A DNA stretch of 64,000 bases from Sorghum bicolor (lineage: Eukaryota > Streptophyta > Magnoliopsida > Poales > Poaceae). Positions 20,047-30,839 of the stretch are shown here, piece after piece. Where the stretch lies: NCBI RefSeq assembly GCF_000003195.3, contig NC_012877.2, positions 21,726,294 to 21,790,293 on the forward strand, in the 5' to 3' direction. How positions within the stretch are numbered: the first letter of the stretch is position 1; every line of letters begins with the position of its first letter. The notes below the pieces were generated by a model that worked only from the letters and a program-made list of their open reading frames with translations, was not told the origin of the DNA and made no database searches. A program made the position numbers and the translations under genes.

Positions 20047-22619
20047 ATGGCTCGTACCAAGAACGTCAGTGGTCCGACAGCTGGCTCAGGAGGTTCCCCA
20101 GGAGGTGATGGTGGAGGTGATCCTCCCCGTCGCCTGTCAGCGGCAGAGAAAGGGAAAGGCAAGAAGCTGGCCACCAAGAAGCGGAAGGCCAGTGACAGAG
20201 ATGCAGAGGTTGCAGAGGTAGTTGCAGCAGCGGCTGAGGCAGCCGAGAGGGGTGGTCGCTCTGGTGCTTTGAGGATAGGTGATGATCTTACACCGCGTCA
20301 GAGGCGTGCAGTGCTTGAGGCAGAGGCATTCCATGGATCCCCTCCAGGTACCGTGACGATTGGAGGACAGAGGGTTAGGCTTGTGGTCAGGGATCCAGCT
20401 CATGAGGATCCAGACACCGAGACAGAGACCCAGGCAGAGGGTCCAGCACAGGAGCAGGAGCAGGAGCAGCCACTCAGGAGGTCGACTCGTGCTCGTACCC
20501 AGGCCGTTCCTCGGACCGGTACGCAGGGTCAGTCCACTTCCACAGCTCGTGCCACACCAGCGAGAGGCACACCAGCTTCACGCCCGAGGCCCGTTAGGAT
20601 CCACAGGGATCTCTCTCTTGTGTCAGCTAGAGAGATCCAGCAGCTAAGGTTCGTTCCGTTTCCCACCTGGTTTCCAGCTGCCAGGGATCCCAGAGCCGGT
20701 GCCAGGTTCTACACAGTAGTCCAGGAGGACATCTACGAGGCACTGGTTCGCTCTCAGGCTCAGTTCAGGGAGCACAGAGTGATAGACCTAGAGATAATGG
20801 GGAACATGGTTGGAGCAGACATTCGTTAGTACTTCACCTACCTCCACGGACTTCCAGAGTTACTAGCACTCCCCGGCACTTACTGTGAGCAGTGGGTCAG
20901 AGAGTTCTACGCGTCAGTGTGGGTTTCTCCAGATCACAGTTATATCCACTACGCACTGGTGGGGACAGACTACAGAGTGACAGCACAGTTGGCTAGAGAG
21001 GTGCTTGGACTGTGAGCCTCTCCCACCAGGATTCACCAGCTGTGCTACGGGAACGTGGATCCCCCTCGTCGTCCTCACGGTGGTGAGATACCACTGGTTG
21101 ACTTCGTGGCTCCCTGTTTCCGTGCACCTGTTGGGGAGGGCTCCAGCAGGACAGTGGGAGATTTGACACGCCCAGCTAGGATCCTCGACTTCGTGTTGAG
21201 GAAGACTCTTCTCTCCAGGACAGGCTACAGAGACGGCTTCACTCGTATCCAGCAGTGGCTCGTCGCTCACCTTATCTCCCAGACGCAGTTTGATTTGTGG
21301 GATCTGATCGTCTCAGAGATAGAGGACACCATCTCAGAGAGCTTCAGGGGACGGCGTCAGTTGCCGTATGCACATTGGATCACTTTGCTTGTTCTTCGTG
21401 CTAGGCCACTGCCCTTGCCAGCTCACTTGCAGAGGGAGTTGACAGAGTCCGACACCGTCTTCCCCCACTACGACACCCGACAGATGTTGAGAGCGCATCA
21501 CGACCTTCGCGGTGCACCTCCTCCTCGTGCTCCACGTGGACCGGTGCCCCCACCTTCTCCTAGGGGCACCCGCAGTACAGCAGCAGTTGCAGAGACAGAG
21601 CAGCAGGATATAGCTATTGGCGCGTTTGCAGATGCAGAGGCAGAGGGCGAGTTTGACTTCGCCTCAGACAACTCAGATGATGACTATCAGCCGCCAGTGA
21701 CAGATCTCCCTCCCAGAGCTCATGACCACGAGGCAGGCGGTTCTTCAAGTACGTCAGACCCCGCCCTGCTTGCTATCTTAGAGGGGATGAGGGCAGATCA
21801 GCGGCATGCAGCTGAGGAGCAGGCGAGGCGAGACAGGATCAGGCTGCCATCAATGCAGCCATGTAGGCCAGGCAGGATGAGCTCCAGCGTCAGCTTCTTA
21901 CCTTTCAGGAGCAGCAGCTTGCTTTCCAGGCTCAGCAGACAGCGATGATGGCCGCTCTTATGGCCGCCTCAAGGATTCAGCTACCGCAGATTCAGCTCCC
22001 AGGCACGTCGACTGTCAGGCCGCCTACTCCCGTGCCTCAGACTAAGAGCCCGTCTCAGCAGCCGCTTCAGTTACCAGCTCAGAGTCAGCCGTTCTCGACG
22101 CCACAGCATCAAGTCTCTCAGGGTGCTATCTCTTCAGGCTTTGAGCAGGTACCTCAGTTCACTCCTCTCCACTCAGGCTTCACTCCTCAGTCAGCGTCAG
22201 CGTCACAGCTTCTGTGGGATTCGCAGATAGATCCACACCTCAGCTTCACCTACAGTGCTCTGACTGGTGACCCTACGCCTCCTCCTCTGCAGGCTCCTGC
22301 AGTCTTTACGGCGCCAGTTACCACTACAGAGCTTCTGTCGTCGTCTGTAGCATCGTCCGAGCAGCTTGCGCCGTCTACTACCGTACCAGAGACGACAGCT
22401 ACAGCGACCGAGTCAGTGCCAGCTTCGTCAGCCGGACTCGAGCAGCCAGCACAGCCTGTGACAGCGCCAGAGCAGACCCGGACTGCTTTACCAGCTCCTG
22501 CAGCTTCAGAGGGTCACTCCACCTCCTTCGCCTCGACGGCCGACAGTTCAGATGATGCAGCTCGCTTCGTGGCCGTGCCGAGGGACTCCACTGCTCCGCC
22601 TCCTCCACTGACTTCTTAG
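20047..22619 (+). pseudogene. C2 env-like third ORF, decayed
   Basis: The AUG at 20047 starts a basic N-terminus (KGKGKKLATKKRKAS). One frame continues through TAG at 20827 and TGA near 21013. A frameshift near 21835 leads to the frame of 21945-22619, with a further TAG near 21870. The stops fit CAG or CGA originals. The middle (about 20880-21400, FYASVWVSPDHSYIHY) resembles the family called putative plant transposon protein (Transposase_32-like). The C-terminal part is a Gln-rich helical stretch and a Pro/Ser/Thr/Ala-rich tail. No clear signal peptide or transmembrane helix is visible, so the term env-like refers to position as in SIRE1/Maximus, not to proven function. Confidence 0.7.
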
Positions 22620-23074
22620 GTTTTTGGCGCTTGATGCCAAAGGGGGAGAGAGTGCGTATGAGAGAGTTAGGAGTTAGGGGGAGCTAGAGAGGGTGTTTAG
22701 GAGTTTATTCTTTTGAGATACCTTTATGTGTGCTACTCCATCATGCATCACGTTTATTTTTATGCATTGCACTTGTGTGAGATACTATGGTTGTGAGACA
22801 TGACTTGTGCTTATTGTGATATCTTAATGTCATGTGTTTTGGCTCATATTACCCTTTGCTTCCGCGTTTTACTCCGTTGTTTCTATGAGCCTTCTGTTTA
22901 TATCCTGTTGTATTTCACTCACATACTTGGATGCAGGGTATTGGACTTTGTTGATATAAGCATGCCTAATCCTTTTTGCTCTTATTGTATCATGCTTATT
23001 GAAACTAAGTCTCTTTAAAAACCTCAACTCTTTTCATACTCGAGGTTGTCATCAATCACCGAAAAGGGGGAGAT
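22620..23074 (+). other. C2 noncoding 3' region and PPT
   Basis: AT-rich with no ORF of interest. A polypurine motif AAAGGGGGAGAGAG follows the ORF at about 22640, and the true PPT GAAAAGGGGGAGA ends just before the 3' LTR at 23075. Confidence 0.8.
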
Positions 23075-24596
23075 TGAAAGAGCATCTAGGCCCCTAGTGA
23101 TTTCGGTGATTAATGACATTATTGATTACTATGACTAACATGTGTTTTGCAGAGGCAAAGTCATAGGTAAGGTCATGGTATATAGATACTCGATGGACAG
23201 GGATGTACATGCCTACTTAATAGTGGAAATCGTTTTGGTTTTCAAAGGATGGATGGACATCGTCAAGACTAGACTAAGTCTAAGTGCCATATGGTGAAGA
23301 AGGGCACTTAGAGTAGTTTAGGATCTTGTTTCCTTTGACCGTACTATTAAGAGGGGCTTTGATCTAGTAGCTTGACTTAGGCAAGGCTTTAGGTTTAGGT
23401 GTGGTGCACACTTGGTAAACCTAGCACTAGGCAGCTCTGAGATAGTCCTTAGATCGAGAGGAACAAACTTCGTTTTGGAGCGATCGCGTTTCGATGAAGT
23501 TTGGGTGCCCAAAGGGGCACCGGACGCTCTGTGAGTGCGTCCGGTGAGGTCCTTAGCCGTTAGAACAGTGCCATGCTTAGGGTTAGGCACCGGACGCTAG
23601 CACCGGACGCACCGGGTAGCGTCCGGTCCCTTACCCAGGAAGGTTGCAAGCCTTCCCTGAGCACCGGACGCTAGCACCGGACGCGCCGGGTAGCGTCCGG
23701 TCCCATGCGCAGGGAGCATGTAAAGTTTTCCTGAGCCCCGGACGCTGAGAGTTAGCGTCCGGTGACCTGTTAGAGAAAAGTGCAGGTAGCCGTTATGTCG
23801 CACCGGACGCTCGGTGCAGTGCGTCCGGTGCAATATAATGTGCGTCCGGTGACCCCGTTTTCAGTGGAAAACGGTTGGCTGACCTTTGGACTTCGTGGAT
23901 AGTATTTATACTCCTCCACCTCGTCCATGAGAGTACTCTTGCCCATTTGAACATCAGAGAAACTTGTTGTGGCGCAAGAGAGTTGCAAGATCCTAGAGAG
24001 GATTGAGTTTTGAGTGATTTCTTGAGAGAATCCTTCTCTGGTGAGTTCCAAGAGTCAAGTGTGCATCCACCACTCTCTAGAGCCTTGTTTGGGTCAAGTG
24101 AGAGTTCTTTGCTTGTTACTCTTGGTGATCGCCATCACCTAGACGGTTCGGTGGTGATTGGAGACACGAAGACCGCCCGGTGTTCTTGTGGGTGGCTCGT
24201 GTCAAGCTTGTGAGCGGTTTTGGGCGATTCACCGCGACGGAGTGTCGAAGAATCAGCCCATAGAGAGCACTTGGTCCTTGCGCGGACCAAGGGGGAGCAA
24301 GACCCTTGCGCGGGTGCTCCAACGAGGACTAGTGGAGAGTGGCGACTCTCCGATACCTCGGCAAAACATCGCCGAGCATTTTCTTCCACTACTCCTTTAC
24401 ATTCTAGCATTTACTTTGTGCTTTTACATTCTTAGAATTGCCATGCTAGAATAGGATTGGAACTAGGTTGCAAAACTTTTATCCGGTAGCTCTCTAGGAC
24501 ACTCTAGGCACAAGGGGTGGAATTGGAGCTTATAGGTTGCTTTAATTTTTAGAGAAGCCCAATTCACCCCCCCTCTTGGGCATCTTGATCCTTTCA
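23075..24596 (+). repeat. 3' LTR of C2 (1522 bp)
   Basis: Starts TGAAAGAGCATC and ends GATCCTTTCA. Contains the palindrome block at 23517-23851, shorter by one unit than the 5' copy (which has an extra CACCGGACGGTG near 12335), and the TATA-like box at 23903-23911. It retains the C-rich end motif at 24558-24580 that the 5' LTR has lost. Confidence 0.93.
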
Positions 24597-24601
24597 ATCG
24601 C
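24597..24601 (+). repeat. Right target duplication of C2 (ATCGC)
   Basis: Differs by one base from ATCAC at 11667-11671; the difference fits a G-to-A (or C-to-T on the other strand) change in the left copy. Confidence 0.7.
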
Positions 24602-25400
24602 CAAGTGGTCGGTCGAGCTCATGAGTGAGACTCTCACTTATGCGCCCCGTAAAGCTATGAAGTCACAAGCCCTAGTGGATTTTGTCGCGGAATGGACAGA
24701 CTCCCAGCTTCCCCCGACTCAGGTTCAGTCAGAGCTGTGGAAGATGTATTTCGACGGGAGCTGGGGCGGGCCTACTGTTCATCTCGCCCCTGGGCGTTCA
24801 TATGAGGTATGTCATCAGGATTCACTTTGCCGCATCTAACAACGTCGCGGAGTACGAGGCCCTTGTCAACGGTCTGAAGATCGCCATCGAGCTAGGAGTC
24901 CGACGCCTCGACGTCCGAGGCGACTCCCAGCTCGTCATCGACCAAGTGATGAACACCTCGAGCTGCCACGACCCGAAAATGGAGGCGTACTGCAAAGGAG
25001 GTCCGTCGACTCGAGGACAAGTTCCACGGCCTCGAGCTCGTCCACGTCGCCCGACGCTACAACGAGGCGGCCGATGAACTCGCCAAGATCATGTCGACTC
25101 GAGGCACGGTGCCACCTGACGCGTTCTCACGAGATCTACACGAGCCATCTGTCGACTTGGGCTCGGGGGCTGGTATCGAAACCGCTCCTGCCCAGCAAAC
25201 CGATACCATCGAAGCGCTGCTAATGACAGCCGAGCTAATGGAGTTGGAACAGCGGCCCGGTCGACAGTTTGACTAGCGCACGCCGTTCCTCGACAGCCTA
25301 ATCCGCTGCGAGCTACCAGAAGATCGATCCGAGGCCCGCCGCATCGCTCGACGGGCCAAATCATATGTAATCTACGGCGATGACAATGAGCTATATCGAT
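24597..25400 (+). pseudogene. B RNase H and linker (two frameshifts, stop)
   Basis: Continues the RT frame of B from 11669. Visible are the connection [12 protein letters not shown] near 24660, the first acidic residue in MYFDGS near 24745, then a frameshift near 24765. Next come NNVAEYEALVNGL near 24840, GDSQLVIDQV near 24920, another frameshift near 24997, and the end motif YNEAADELAKI near 25060. TAG at 25274-25276 follows. RNase H removes the RNA strand during reverse transcription; the frameshifts make this copy inactive. Confidence 0.85.
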
Positions 25401-26424
25401 GACGTCCAACAGGGATCTTGCAGCGTTGCATCACCATAGAAGAAGGCCGGAAACTCCTTGAAGATCTACACTCGGGGGCTTGTGGCCACCATGCAGCTCC
25501 ACGGAATTCTACGCTAAGCAGACGCGTCTGCCCGCCCACGCTCTCCAGATGATCCCCATCACATGGCCGTTTGCGGTGTGGGGGCTCGACTTAGTAGGAC
25601 CTCTATAGAAGGCAAAAGGGGGGTACACCCGCTTGTTGGTGGCCATCGACAAATTCTCCAAGTGGATCGAGGCTCGACCCATCACCAACATCCGCTCCGA
25701 GCAGGCCGTCCTTTTCTTCACCGACATCATCCACCAGTTTGGGATTCCCAACGTCATCATCACTGACAACGGCACTCAGTTCACCGGCAAAAAGTTCTTG
25801 GACTTTTGCGACCGGCATCACATCCGTGTGAACTGGTCTGCAGTAGCCCACCCTCGAACTAACGGCCAGGTCGAGCGTGCCAACGGCATGATTTTGCAAG
25901 GGCTCAAACTGAGGATCTACAACCGCTTGAAGAAATTTGGCAAGAAATGGGTCGAGGAGCTTTCCTCAGTCCTATGGAGCTTGAGGACGACGCCAAGCAG
26001 GGCCACAAAATACACCCCATTCTTCATGGTCTATGGCTCTGAGGTCGTGCTCCCAACGGACCTCGAGTATGGATCCCCTCGACTCAAAGCATACAACGAG
26101 CAATCAAATAAAGAGACTCAAGAGAACGTGGTCGACCAACTCGAGGAAGCTCGAGACATGGCCCTCCTCAACTCCACCAGATACCAGCAGAAGCTTCGAC
26201 GCTACCACGACAAGCACGTGCGCAAGAGGGACTTGAACGTGGGCGATCTCGTCCTACGACGGCGGCAAAGCAATCAAGGACGCCACAAGCTGACTCCGCC
26301 TTGGGAGGGCCCATACGTGGTGGCCGATGTCCTGAAGCCGGGGACATACAAGCTCGTGGATGAAAAAGGGGCAATCTTCACCAACGCGTGGAACATCGAA
26401 CAGCTACGTCGATTCTACCCCTAG
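25401..26424 (+). pseudogene. B integrase, zinc-binding region deleted
   Basis: The frame of 25633-26424 carries the catalytic core: WGLDLVGPL near 25580, then a TAG at 25606, IITDNGTQFTG near 25755 and GQVERANG near 25865, so the three catalytic acids are there. YTPFFMVYG near 26010 and a C-terminal GPYVV...RRFYP end are typical of Tat-like integrases. In front of the core, the text jumps from GHHAAPR to FYAKQTRLPAHAL: the His-His-Cys-Cys zinc-binding segment present in A2 (about 58490-58610) is largely missing. The nonsense codon fits CAG. Confidence 0.88.
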
Positions 26425-26957
26425 AATTTCAGAGCTTTATGTTCTCATGTACATTCTGTACCAAGTACTTATGAATGAATGCGTGAATGAATGAGATCTT
26501 TCCCTCGAGTGATTTATTTTTTCACGACGTTAGAAGGGAGTACCAACTATGACCCATCATAGTCGATACCCCTCGGGGGCTAGCAGTGGGGCGCCCCCCC
26601 GGTGTCGAAAAAATCAAATAATCCTTTCGCTCCTATCAGTAAACTTCATACGGTCGAGTAGTAGAGGCACCTCGAGTCCCTTAGGGGCCGAGAGACAACG
26701 AGCCTGAGAACTCCTACGCCTCCGGGCTACAGAAACTCTACTCGCTTCCTCACCCTTGAGCCTATCGAGGTCGCCTTAAGCAAAAGACCAAACGAAGAAT
26801 ACAAACATAGGCGCAAAAGGAAAAAGAGCCTCGAAGCGGAAAGACGAGCAAACATTCACAAGATCTCATAAGTCACTTAAAAACACAATATTACATAAGA
26901 CAGAATGACAAAGTACTATACAAAGGATCCTAAGCGCCCAGAGAAGGCTCGCAGGCC
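26425..26957 (+). other. B spacer between integrase and the antisense gene
   Basis: No coding signal on either strand. A PPT-like CCCTCGGGGGCTAGC lies near 26570, similar to the real PPT at 53511. Confidence 0.7.
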
Positions 26958-27436
26958 TTAGTCCGCATCCCGGCCCTCGCCACCATCACCCGCGCCCGGG
27001 CTAGTCTCGGGGGGAAGTAATTCTGGCTCGAACAGCTTAGCCAACCTCTCTCCAGGGACCTCCGCGTTGTCGATCAACGCATGGAGCCTCTCCTCATTCT
27101 CAGCGTCAGTCTTGGAGATGTCGGTGACGAAGCCGTGGGACACCACCTCCCTGTCGTACGAAAAGCTCGAGCAGACTACCGCCATTGCCCGCTTCACGTC
27201 GGTATGAAGAGCGTCCCGCACTCGATCCCTCAGCGCCGCGCCTAGATAGCACAGCTAATCGACTAGTGCGTCGCCTCGACCTTCCTCCCTCGACTCGTCC
27301 ATGGGCTCAACCTCCCAAGAGGTCGAGAGATCGCTTATCGCAGTCCGCAGCCGATGGTTCAGAGCGACCTCCCCCTCGAGATGGGCCTTGGCGGAGCGAG
27401 CCTCGACTTGGGCGGCCAGCAGCTCGTCTTTAAGCC

Positions 27437-27511
27437 CTGCAAAGACCAACACGAGGAAATTAGCTAACACCAAACACACCTCGAAAATAAAACTCGATAG
27501 TAGAAACATAC
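27437..27511 (-). other. Intron in B antisense gene (75 nt)
   Basis: On the minus strand, donor GTATGT at 27511 and acceptor TTTGCAG ending at 27437. Removing it joins two coiled-coil coding stretches (ENTALEESIRG and LKDELLAAQVEARS). Confidence 0.75.
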
Positions 27512-28151
27512 CGCGGATGCTCTCCTCCAGAGCCGTGTTCTCGCCAACCAAGTTGGTGTTGGCCCTCTCGATCTCCCTGCTGGAGCGCGCTAGCTCGGTG
27601 TTGGCGACATGACGATCTTCGATCACCTTGCCGGCTTGCGTGATGGCCCCATCTTTTTCCAGCAGCACCCTCTTCAGACGATCGTCGTCGTCAGAGAGGT
27701 TGCGAGATCGAGCCTGCTCCTCCTCGAGATCTTCGAGGGCCTTCTTCTTGGCCTCCTCAGCGGCGCTCTTGGCGATCTCACCATTCACGCACTCCACCTT
27801 CATCCTTTGGAAGGTTTCTCAGGCAGAGGCGCGTTCAGTCTGGAGGAGGCCCTTCTCCCTGTCTAGGTCAGCAGCCGCATCCCGGGCCTTGGACGCAGCC
27901 TCCTTGACCGACCTAGCCCGCTCCCTCAGCAGCAAGGCCTCTTCCACCGCCTTCCTTGAGGCCTCTCGAGCCTCGACCAGAGCAGCCTCCCTCTCCTTCT
28001 TCTCCTCCTCGAGCGCCAAGAGCTCCTTATAGGCCTCGAGGAGCTTCTCCTGCGACTCCAAGAATTTGTCCTTAAGGATGGGGAGTTGCTCCCAGCCGCC
28101 TCTCATTGCGTGGATGAAGCCCGACTTAATGCGGGAGGTCTCTTTCAGATC

Positions 28152-28227
28152 CTGCAAGCCAGTGATCGAGTATTTAGAACACAAAACTAAACGTTCTATA
28201 AAGATTAAGGGACTGGGAAATACTTAC
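28152..28227 (-). other. Intron in B antisense gene (76 nt)
   Basis: Donor GTAAGTA at 28227 and acceptor GGCTTGCAG ending at 28152 on the minus strand. It separates the exon ending GLGPAYF from the exon starting with DLKETSRIKSGF. Confidence 0.8.
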
Positions 28228-29381
28228 AAAGTAGGCCGGTCCGAGCCCGTTGTTAACAACGTCCGACAGGAGCCCCACCATGTGCTTCATCCAGAGGTGG
28301 AGCTCCACGATGTGCTCCCACTTCTCAGCCTCCTTCCGATCATCCAGGAAGATATTGGGCTCAGACGGGTCAGTGGAAGCCCGGATGCGGATCCGGTCGG
28401 GGCACCAATTCTCCATCTCCTGGTCGGCCCGCGCCTTGACGCCACGGATGAGTTCCTCGACGGTCTCGAGTGACCCCCGTGATGCAGGAACAAGTCGACG
28501 AGGGAGGGGAACCACCCATCGTCATCCACCGTCTTCCACGTCCCGGTTTTGTTGCCTCCACCACTGCCCGATGTCCCAGCCTCATCCTCCTCAGTGGGAA
28601 TGCGGTCCTCCCACGACCGACGCTCCCGGAGGAAGCCCGGGGTGATTCCGTCCATGCCGTAGATTGTCCTCCAGATCTCGGACTCGGGGTCGACGGGGGT
28701 ATGCATCATGCATGCGAGCGCCACCACGCCGTCCGCCCGCCCCGACTCTGCTGGGATCGCGGCAGGCGCCCCTGGACGGAGCCACGCCGGGGTCGGAGGA
28801 CCAAAAACTGGCAAACCCTCCTCCTGGTTCCCGGGCTCTTGCGGCGCCGGTAGTACCGGTTGGGCGGACTGTGAGGAGGAGGCTCGAGCGGTTCCTGCAA
28901 CGGCTGGCCCCTCTGCTACTGCTGCCCCTGGGGCTCCTGCGGCTCCTGGCGACGGTCCTGCTCCAGCAGCTCCTCGAGCTGGGGACCTGTTGATGGCTGC
29001 CCCACCTCTCCTCCCGTCGGCAGCAGCTACTGTTAGTCCTGCTGCTGTTGCCGCGCCTTCTGCTCACGCTCTCTTTCCTCTTTCCTCCTCTGCTCTTTGA
29101 CAGAGTGGAGCCCGATGGGCCAAGGTGTCTGCCTCACGGTGGGAGAGGCCTCGACCTCCTCATCCATAGGGCGGGCGTCCTGCGAAGACCCATCGCCACC
29201 AGACCCATCACTTATAGTGATCGGATCTGCCTCAACCCCCGATCGGGGAGGCTCGGGGGCTCCCTCTTGCCATTGGGGCTGAGGCGCCTCGACCCGCTTT
29301 GGTGACGACGGGGCAGACTCACCCGCCAGGGGACGGGCGGAGCGCTCTCAGCTCCGGTCGGTGGTCGAGGGTCGGAGGAGC

Positions 29382-29459
29382 CTGTGATACACACAAAAGC
29401 AAAGGTCAGACGTCACTAGAATAACATAACTCCCATAACAAAGGGAATAAGCCACTAAC
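29382..29459 (-). other. Probable intron in B antisense gene (78 nt)
   Basis: Minus-strand donor GTTAGTGG at 29459 and acceptor TGTATCACAG ending at 29382. AT-rich inside, GC-rich coding-like sequence outside. Confidence 0.6.
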
Positions 29460-30834
29460 CCGAATCTCTGGAGGCCGCACCCGCTTTAAGCCTTTTCGCC
29501 ATTGAAGGTTGGGCCTGCTCAAGCGTCCGTTTCAACCTGAGGAAAGAGAAAAGGACATAAGGGAGACCGTTATACGAGAAGACGCAAAGAAACAGGAGGA
29601 TGAGAATCATAGCATCGAAGAACTTATCCCACAGGGAGGACAGCACGCCTGCCGGTGCCTCGACCGGTAGGCCTCGAGCCGCCCCGCATCAAGGCTCCAG
29701 GCCCCTCTCGGGTAGGCTCAGGCCTTGGTCCAGCATCTCCCACCTAGCGAGCACCGGGGCTAGCGCTCCAGCGGCCAGTTTCTCCTTTCTCGGAGGCCGC
29801 GGCGCGGCCACGGGTCAATGGCCCCGTCGCCTGGGGCTTGGCCCGGCCACCCGCCTTTGGCGCAGGGGGAGGTTGGGGGCGCAGGACGGCCTGACTTGGC
29901 GCAGGCGCGGGAGGGGTGTCGGCGCGGGGGCGGTGAGATCCGCCTGGCCCCTCCTTTGCCGCTCCCATCCGCGGGGCGTCGATGTCGCCTCGAGGTGGAC
30001 CCTCGAGGATTCGGTCAAGGCGAGACGCCATCCCCTCGGAGTCGTCGCTGTCGTCATCGCCGTCGTCCTCACTGGGGGATTCTTCCTCAGGCTCCCCCCT
30101 TTGCCTGGACTTAGCTCAACGCGCCTCTAACGCTTGGCGGTCGAGATTCTTTTTCTTCTTCTCCTTCTTCTCTGGGTCCTTGGCGGACTTCTGTTTCTCA
30201 GTGGATTGGCGCCGCTTGTCACGGTCGACCCCGTCCTCCTTCACTGGAGGCCTCGAGGACCGAACGCGAAGAAAGAACTTACCAGGTCGATTGAGCCCAC
30301 ATCAGGCCTCATGGGGAAGCCGTTGACGTGCTCCGGCTGGAAGTCGCCGGCGACGGCCGCCCTGACCTGGGCCGCGACCTCGTCGTCCGCCGGAGCCTCG
30401 TTGGACATCCGGCACGCCTCGAGGTCCCGAGACGAAACGCCCGGACCCATCTCATCCATCCTCAGCGGCCAAGACATCAACGGGAGAATCCTCCGATGAT
30501 GGACGGCCGAGAGGACGAGAGCGGCGTACAGACCCTCCACACGTAGTTTCTTCAAGGCGTCGAGGAGGGGGTCGAGCCGCGACTGATGATCTTGAATGAC
30601 GCCGTACGTCCAGTTCTCTGGGCGCTCCGTGATCAGGCGGCCGGTATAGGCAGGGAGGAGATCATCGTCGTTCCTTAGGTAGAACCATTGGGAATCCCAT
30701 CCAGCGTGGTTCGATGACAACCCCATCGGGATGTACTCGCGTGGCCTCTCCGTCTTCTTCGTCTTCAGCACCAGGTTGAGGCACCCGGCCCGCACGGGTT
30801 TCCTCATGCCTGTAGTCCCAGTGGGGGCGTGGAA

Positions 30835-30839
30835 GAGCT
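30835..30839 (+). repeat. Left target duplication of the LARD array (GAGCT)
   Basis: A perfect match to 53279-53283. Dropping one copy joins the antisense frame of B without a break. Confidence 0.9.

Larger units (their letters stand above)
11672..24596 (+). mobile_element. Complete Sirevirus-type Ty1/Copia element C2 (12.9 kb)
   Basis: LTRs at 11672-13182 and 23075-24596, initiator-Met-type PBS, gag with two zinc knuckles, PR-IN-RT-RNase H pol, an env-like third ORF, repeated polypurine motifs and a PPT. Target duplications are ATCAC/ATCGC. The two LTRs differ at roughly two dozen sites by eye (about 1.5%) plus two indels, implying an insertion of the order of half a million years at commonly used grass rates (inference). 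Gag, pol and env-like ORFs each carry stops or frameshifts, so this copy is probably not autonomous now. Confidence 0.95.
26958..30839 (-). pseudogene. B antisense accessory gene, main part (intron-containing, decayed)
   Basis: Runs opposite to gag-pol, between IN and the 3' LTR, ending with a stop at 26958-26960. Its first exon begins at about 53503 and is split by the LARD array. Coding pieces, from 5' to 3' on the minus strand: 30839-30241 (with GWDSQWFYLR and ENWTYGVIQ), an acidic/Lys-rich part near 30200-30050, a Pro-rich part, 28814-28490, 28490-28228, a coiled coil at about 28150-27820, and 27803-26958. At least three GT-AG introns with good consensus fit. Frameshifts near 28485 and elsewhere break the gene. 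It belongs to the group of plant proteins with the putative gypsy-type transposon domain (PF04195); the function is unknown. Confidence 0.75.

Noticed and set aside
27600..29100. Plus-strand ORFs opposite the antisense gene of B (for example 28708-29100)
   Set aside because: Shadow frames of GC-rich minus-strand exons with coiled-coil repeats; no motifs.
29537..29610. Possible fourth intron of the B antisense gene
   Set aside because: A good acceptor TTTCCTCAG is present at 29538, but the donor side reads GGGATAAGTT without GT at the expected place, so I did not call it.
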